In this document: one piece after another, positions 6,255 to 9,690 of the stretch
Numbering within the stretch: the first letter of the stretch is position 1
How the letters are laid out: every line of letters starts with the position of its first letter
Origin: an uncultured Clostridium sp.
GTDB lineage: Bacteria; Bacillota; Clostridia; Lachnospirales; Lachnospiraceae
Direction of reading: 5' to 3'
NCBI GenBank assembly: GCA_958349075.1
Contig: CATWBR010000150.1
Span: forward strand, 1-9,690
Length of the DNA: 9,690 nt
Notes under the pieces: model-generated
What the model saw: the letters and a program-made list of their open reading frames with translations, nothing else
Databases searched by the model: none
Told to the model about the DNA's origin: nothing
Made by a program: the position numbers and the translations under genes

Positions 6255-7553
6255 TTACAGAAGCATGCCCAGGTTCGCAGCCTCATGCGCCAGTTCTTCC
6301 CGGAAAGCGGGATGAGCAATCCGGATCATTTCTCTTGTGCGCTCCGGAACGGATTTACCGATCAGGGTGGCGACGCCATATTCCGTGACCACATATTCTA
6401 CAGAGATACGGTTAAGTGAAACAGGAGTTCCGGGTGTAAAATACGGCACAATTTTGGAATATTTCCCGTTTCGTGTTGTGGATTCAATGACAATGATAGA
6501 TTTTCCGTCGGGGCAGTTAGCGGCTCCCGTGGCAAAATCGCCGATTCCTCCCATCCCGGAGTACTGGATGCCTTTCAGATATTCCGCATTGCCCTGCCCC
6601 AGGAGATCCATCTGGATGGCATTATTGATAGCGGTCATTTTATGATTTTCTGCCACGATGCCGGGGTTCAGTACGTTATTGCACCGGTTCAGCCGGATTT
6701 CCAGGTTGTTGGTCGCATAATCCAAAAGTTCTTTGGAGCCTACGATCTGCGTACAGACGGATACTCCCGGATTGAGGGTTTTCTTCCTGTTTGTAATAAA
6801 CCCTTTTTTGGTGAGTTCCATGAAGATATCGCCGTAAATTTCGGTGTGGACCCCCAGGTCACGGGCATTTTCCAGGTACATCATGGAGGAAGAATTCAGT
6901 CTTCCGATGCCGACCTCGAGAGTTGCCTCATCTTCCACCAGCTCCGAAAGGTAACCTCCAATTTTTTGATAGATTTCCCTTCTGTCGTCGGAATCGTCGA
7001 TCTGGCGTCTGTTCATCGGGTATCCCCGGCCTTCCACGATATAGTCGAATTCCGATATATGCATCACGTTATCACCGTGAACAAATGGGATATGTTCGTT
7101 AATCTCCGCAATTACCATTGTGGCTTCGCGGCAGACGTCCGCTATCAGATCGGCAGAGTTGCCGAGCGACACATAGCCGTCTTTGTCCGGTTTGGAGACG
7201 GTTGGGAGCGCGACGTTGCATTTAAGGCCCTTCAGGGCGTTTTTCTTAAAACCCGAAAAGCCGCTGGGGAGATAGTTAAGAAGACCCTGCTCCGCATAAC
7301 CTCTGTTAATGTTGTCCAGAAAACTGGTGTATGCGGTTATTCCCTTTCCCAGGTTCTTTAAAAGGTGAAGGAAGTTGGCCTCAAAGCAGTAGTAAATAAC
7401 ATCTTTCAGATCGGTTCTCAGGCCCAGTTCCTCCAGAAAGGTGGCAGGCTCCCGGCCACCGGAGGTCAGGCTGTCCCCGTTTTGGATAAGAGATGCTGCT
7501 TTTTCAGCGCTGATTCTCTTGCTCTCATACTCCTTTTCCCATAAATGTTCCAT
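6255..7553 (-). CDS. Acetyl-CoA hydrolase/transferase family CoA-transferase (Cat/AbfT type)
   Basis: Predicted cytoplasmic CoA-transferase moving CoA between an acyl-CoA (often acetyl-CoA) and a carboxylic acid. It has the two-domain fold of the Ach1/Cat1/4-hydroxybutyrate and butyryl-CoA transferases. The catalytic residue is visible: Glu238 in GVHTEIYGD, the same position number as the active glutamate of Clostridium aminobutyricum 4-hydroxybutyrate CoA-transferase (recalled from the literature). Other family patterns are GREPATFLEEL (33-43), LEVGIG (212-217), the glycine loop SGMGGIGDFATGA (332-344) and VVTEYGVATLIGKSVPERT (388-406). In the glycine loop the usual form is GGQxDFxRGA; here Ile337 replaces the common Gln and Thr342 the Arg, which may reflect an unusual acyl substrate. 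The length of 432 aa is normal. GGAGG lies six bases before the ATG. The gene is 15 bp from the crotonase and 27 bp from the symporter. Its presence instead of a ligase means activation could cost no ATP. Confidence 0.93.
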   Translation of the reverse strand: MEHLWEKEYESKRISAEKAASLIQNGDSLTSGGREPATFLEELGLRTDLKDVIYYCFEANFLHLLKNLGKGITAYTSFLDNINRGYAEQGLLNYLPSGFSGFKKNALKGLKCNVALPTVSKPDKDGYVSLGNSADLIADVCREATMVIAEINEHIPFVHGDNVMHISEFDYIVEGRGYPMNRRQIDDSDDRREIYQKIGGYLSELVEDEATLEVGIGRLNSSSMMYLENARDLGVHTEIYGDIFMELTKKGFITNRKKTLNPGVSVCTQIVGSKELLDYATNNLEIRLNRCNNVLNPGIVAENHKMTAINNAIQMDLLGQGNAEYLKGIQYSGMGGIGDFATGAANCPDGKSIIVIESTTRNGKYSKIVPYFTPGTPVSLNRISVEYVVTEYGVATLIGKSVPERTREMIRIAHPAFREELAHEAANLGMLL

Positions 7554-7568
7554 GTTAAACCTCCGGAA

Positions 7569-8369
7569 TTACTGATTGTATTTTTTATTTAAGGCCTGTT
7601 TTAAGCCACCGCTTTTAATATCGTCTTTAAACTCCCCTACCTGGGATGTCTGCATATAGGTCCGCCCCAGATTAAACATTTCAGCGACGAAATCAATAGT
7701 GGAGAGAAATCCCTGAAGTTCGCAGCACTTATTTAGTGAATGCTTGAGCATTCTCATGCTTTCCGGCGGGACGAGCGCGATGCGTTCGGCCATTTTTACA
7801 GCCTCCTCTTCCAACTTTTCAAAAGGAACCACCATATTTACCACATTCATGTCAGCCATTTCTTTTGCAGTGAAATACTTACTCATATAGAAAAATTCCC
7901 TTGCCTTGTTAAACGGCATCTTCCATATTTCCATCGGGATTTCAGGCATGTAACCGAGAAGGATTTCAGGGTTGCCGAATGAAGCATCCTCGGATGCGAT
8001 GATTAGATCACTCAGCATGGCCAGGGTGACGCCCCCACCAATGCAGTATCCCTGTACCGCTGCTATAATCGGTTTCGGGAAACGCCACATTCGCAGGAAA
8101 AACTCGATTTCATCAGAGGTGTCGGCGCGCCGCTCTACAACATCCGTAATATCGTTTTCCATGGATTCTTTTAAATCAAAACCGGCGGTAAAGGCTTTCT
8201 CACCGGCTCCGCAGAGAATTACGACGCGGACCTGCGGATCTGCGGCCGCTTTCTGCAGGGATTCGTCAATACCGCTCAGGACGGCGGAGTTTAAGGCGTT
8301 GCGTTTGGATGGCCGGTTGATGATAATTTTGGCTATCTCACCTTGTTTCTCATATAATAAATCGCTCAT
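7569..8369 (-). CDS. Crotonase-superfamily protein, lacking one of the two hydratase glutamates
   Basis: Acyl-CoA-handling enzyme of the enoyl-CoA hydratase/isomerase (crotonase) fold. The CoA-site and oxyanion-hole segments are clear: RPSKRNALNS (19-28), KAFTAGFDLKE (58-68), and YCIGGGVTLAMLSDLIIASE (108-127) with FGNPEILLGYMPEI (131-144). In rat mitochondrial hydratase the two acids are Glu144 (GGGCELAM) and Glu164 (QPEILLG). Here Glu135 matches Glu164 with the correct 20-residue spacing, but the Glu144 position is Thr115. One-glutamate family members such as delta3-delta2-enoyl-CoA isomerases keep only the second acid. Isomerisation, or another rearrangement or dehydration, therefore fits better than standard hydration. 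The stretch after NPEILLG (YMPEIPMEIWKMP) also departs from the common PGAGGTQRL form. The length of 266 aa is normal. AAAGGAG precedes the ATG. The gene is 20 bp after the acyl-CoA dehydrogenase and 15 bp before the CoA-transferase. The family is certain; the reaction is not. Confidence 0.9.
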   Translation of the reverse strand: MSDLLYEKQGEIAKIIINRPSKRNALNSAVLSGIDESLQKAAADPQVRVVILCGAGEKAFTAGFDLKESMENDITDVVERRADTSDEIEFFLRMWRFPKPIIAAVQGYCIGGGVTLAMLSDLIIASEDASFGNPEILLGYMPEIPMEIWKMPFNKAREFFYMSKYFTAKEMADMNVVNMVVPFEKLEEEAVKMAERIALVPPESMRMLKHSLNKCCELQGFLSTIDFVAEMFNLGRTYMQTSQVGEFKDDIKSGGLKQALNKKYNQ

Positions 8370-8389
8370 AATCAGATTCTCCTTTACAA

Positions 8390-9526
8390 TTAGTCTTTTA
8401 ATATGTGGCCCGCTATCACAACTCTCTGGATTTGGTTGGTTCCCTCAAAAATCATGAAGATTTTGGCATCACGCATCAGCTTTTCGGCCTCGTATTCCCT
8501 GGAGTAGCCGTATCCGGAAAGTATTTGGACTGCATCGAGGGCGTTCTGCATAGCGGCCTCGGATGCATAGGCCTTTGCGATAGCGTTCATTTTTCCGTCT
8601 ACGGTGCCGGTGTCGACCCGCCGTGCGCAGTCATAGACAAGGCTCCTCGCAGTCTGGCATCTGATTTCCATGTCCGCCAGCATAAACTGGATTGCCTGGA
8701 GTTTGGCAATGGGTTTTCCAAAGGTCACCCGGGTTTTGGCATATTCGATACTCAGATCAAGCGCCCGCTGAGCGATTCCGACGGAGATAGCCGCACATTC
8801 AAGACGGGTTCTGTCGAGTGTCTGCATGGCGAGATGAAAGCCGCGGCCCTCCTTGCCCAACAGATGGTCTTCCGGGACACGGACGTCTTCCAATATCACA
8901 TCGGCAGTTGTGGAAAGCCGGATTCCCATCTTATCTTCATGTTTTCCGATGGAGAGGCCGGGGCGGCCGCGTTCTACCAGGAAAGCCGATATGCCCCTTG
9001 TTCCGGCATCCATGTCGGTTTTTGCAAACACGATATAAAACTGGGCGTGGGGAGAATTAGTGATAAAACATTTGCGGCCGTTAATAATGTACTCCCCATC
9101 TTGTTTTACTGCTCTGGTGCGTATAGCGCCGGCATCGGATCCGGCGTTTGGCTCCGTGAGGCAGAAGGACGCCAATCCTCCCGAGACAACAATTTCTGCC
9201 GCATATTTTTTCTGTTCATCGCTTCCGGCCAGAAGAATGGGAATCAGAGCCAGATTGCTGGACTGGATGGTCGTGGCGAAGCCGGCATCCGCTTTTCCGA
9301 ATTCTTCCGACATTAAGGAACTGGCCAGGGCACCCAGCCCTGCGCCTCCCAGGTGTTCAGGTATATCAAGAGATGTATATCCCAGCCCCGCAGCCTCCCG
9401 ATAGAGTTCTACGGGCGTATCACCTATCAGATCCCATTCCTTTGATATGGGGTGTATCTTGGTTTCGGCAAACTCCCGTGCCATTTTCTGGATATCAAGC
9501 AGTTCTTCTGATAACAATTGGCCCAT
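8390..9526 (-). CDS. Acyl-CoA dehydrogenase (FAD, short-chain/butyryl-CoA dehydrogenase-like)
   Basis: Flavoenzyme that oxidises acyl-CoA to 2-enoyl-CoA or, in anaerobes with EtfAB, runs in the reducing direction. The domain order is standard: N-terminal helices (about 1-118), a beta domain with the flavin motif FCLTEPNAGSDAG (121-133) and KCFITNS (152-158), then the C-terminal helical domain with RTRLECAAISVGIAQRA (239-255), QILSGYGYSREYEAEKLMRD (334-353) and FEGTNQIQR (360-368). The catalytic base is Glu361 in that last motif, at the position used by short- and medium-chain and butyryl-CoA dehydrogenases. The length of 378 aa is typical and there is no fused Etf. The start has AAGGAGG nine bases upstream. 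It is the first gene of the - strand operon, which ends with etfBA, its expected redox partners. The chain-length or side-group specificity cannot be read from the sequence. Confidence 0.96.
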   Translation of the reverse strand: MGQLLSEELLDIQKMAREFAETKIHPISKEWDLIGDTPVELYREAAGLGYTSLDIPEHLGGAGLGALASSLMSEEFGKADAGFATTIQSSNLALIPILLAGSDEQKKYAAEIVVSGGLASFCLTEPNAGSDAGAIRTRAVKQDGEYIINGRKCFITNSPHAQFYIVFAKTDMDAGTRGISAFLVERGRPGLSIGKHEDKMGIRLSTTADVILEDVRVPEDHLLGKEGRGFHLAMQTLDRTRLECAAISVGIAQRALDLSIEYAKTRVTFGKPIAKLQAIQFMLADMEIRCQTARSLVYDCARRVDTGTVDGKMNAIAKAYASEAAMQNALDAVQILSGYGYSREYEAEKLMRDAKIFMIFEGTNQIQRVVIAGHILKD

Positions 9527-9535
9527 AATAGCCGT

Positions 9536-9542
9536 CCTCCTT
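9536..9542 (-). promoter_or_regulatory. Ribosome binding site of the first operon gene
   Basis: AAGGAGG on the - strand lies nine bases before the acyl-CoA dehydrogenase ATG (9526). It matches the anti-Shine-Dalgarno sequence perfectly and fixes the start. Confidence 0.8.
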
Positions 9543-9553
9543 ATGATTAGTTG

Positions 9554-9586
9554 ACGGTGAAACGTTTATAATGTGCATTTCACCGT
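9554..9586. promoter_or_regulatory. Perfect 9-bp inverted repeat around a -10-like sequence, probable operator
   Basis: ACGGTGAAA (9554-9562) and TTTCACCGT (9578-9586) are exact reverse complements separated by 15 bp, with centres about 24 bp apart. The spacer contains TATAAA on the - strand (9570 down to 9565) and an overlapping TATAAT on the + strand (9567-9572). On the - strand, TGTGAA (9593-9588) lies 17 bp upstream of TATAAA; it is a weak -35. Transcription would then start near 9558 and leave a leader of about 30 bases before the acyl-CoA dehydrogenase. A dimeric repressor bound to both arms would cover the -10 and start site. No regulator gene is in the window and I do not recognise the half-site. 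It could alternatively form an RNA hairpin if transcribed from further upstream. Confidence 0.6.
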
Positions 9587-9600
9587 ATTCACAGATTTAT

Positions 9601-9623
9601 AAAAACCGGCGCGCCCGGATTTT
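9601..9623. terminator. GC-rich terminator-like hairpin upstream of the operon
   Basis: Arms 9601-9609 and 9615-9623 pair over nine positions with one central mismatch: four A-T pairs, the mismatch, then CCGG with CCGG, around a five-base GC loop. Reading leftward, the stem ends in TTTTT followed by ATAAAT, which has the form of an intrinsic terminator. Reading rightward it ends in ATTTTC, a weaker tail. It probably ends transcription of a gene beyond the right edge, or acts in both directions. If a promoter lies to its right it could act as an attenuator for the operon. Confidence 0.5.
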
Positions 9624-9646
9624 CATACCGAAGATAAATTACATAT

Positions 9647-9680
9647 GTTCAGCAAGCGATGTTCCACAAGGGTGCTAAAC
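9647..9680. repeat. Imperfect 8-bp inverted repeat near the right edge
   Basis: GTTCAGCA (9647-9654) and TGCTAAAC (9673-9680) are reverse complements apart from one position (a G-T pair if folded as RNA), with an 18-bp spacer. It lies in non-coding sequence beyond the terminator-like hairpin. It could be a second regulatory site or the end of a neighbouring gene's untranslated region. The signal is weak. Confidence 0.35.
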
Positions 9681-9690
9681 TGTTAAAAAT

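Noticed and set aside
6642..7361. A 239-codon open frame on the + strand opposite the CoA-transferase
   Set aside because: The same reasoning applies: the CoA-transferase on the other strand has its catalytic Glu and full length, and this frame has no family features.
7569..8369. Simple annotation as enoyl-CoA hydratase
   Set aside because: The Glu144-equivalent is Thr115, so the name would claim a reaction the active site does not support. The superfamily name was used instead.
8405..9316. A 303-codon open frame on the + strand opposite the acyl-CoA dehydrogenase
   Set aside because: It lies antisense to a gene with unmistakable family motifs, its translation shows no recognisable domain, and it has no convincing ribosome site. 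It is a by-product of codon bias in the real gene.
2976..9526. Direct naming as a carnitine (cai) or caffeate (car) operon
   Set aside because: The gene families and order differ: there is no type III CoA-transferase, ligase or BCCT transporter as in cai, and no ligase as in car. Only the overall logic is similar.
9551..9572. Full + strand promoter made of TTGACG (9551-9556) and TATAAT (9567-9572)
   Set aside because: Each hexamer is good but only 10 bp separate them, too close for a normal sigma-70 promoter. Part of TTGACG belongs to the inverted-repeat arm.
9645..9686. Tiny + strand open frame of 13 codons with two cysteines near the right edge
   Set aside because: It has no ribosome site and is too short to distinguish from chance. 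It overlaps the imperfect dyad.

Overview
The window looks like chromosomal DNA of an anaerobic Firmicute, most likely a gut-type clostridium (Lachnospiraceae or a relative). The reasons are roughly even base composition, strong AAGGAGG-type ribosome sites before almost every gene, short intergenic gaps, a clostridial-type EtfB/EtfA pair, and a butyrate/4-hydroxybutyrate-type CoA-transferase. I cannot name genus or species from the sequence alone.

Layout: two gene groups point at each other and meet near 2955-2975. On the left, on the + strand, are an M29 family metallo-aminopeptidase (94-1323, apparently starting at a CTG) and a lipoprotein substrate-binding protein of the oligopeptide ABC-transporter family (1416-2954). 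They are separated by five tandem copies of a 13-bp unit. No permease or ATPase gene is in the window. On the right, on the - strand, six tightly spaced genes run from 9526 down to 2976: acyl-CoA dehydrogenase, a crotonase-superfamily protein, a CoA-transferase, a sodium:solute symporter, etfB and etfA. This block looks like one operon. Its upstream region (9527-9690) holds a perfect 9-bp inverted repeat around a -10-like sequence, a GC-rich terminator-like hairpin, and a second imperfect dyad.

How the genes may work together (inference): the symporter imports a carboxylic acid. The CoA-transferase activates it without ATP by taking CoA from the end product. The crotonase rearranges (isomerises or dehydrates) the CoA ester. 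The acyl-CoA dehydrogenase with EtfAB then reduces or oxidises the C2-C3 bond. Thiolase, 3-hydroxyacyl-CoA dehydrogenase and acyl-CoA ligase are all absent from the window, so the set does not look like beta-oxidation. It resembles the logic of the carnitine (cai/fix) and caffeate (car) reduction operons, in which an unsaturated acyl-CoA is an electron sink, but the gene combination and order differ and the substrate cannot be read from the sequence. The crotonase lacks one of the two classical hydratase glutamates (Thr115 in its place), so its reaction is probably not plain enoyl-CoA hydration. This operon is the best candidate here for an uncharacterised pathway.
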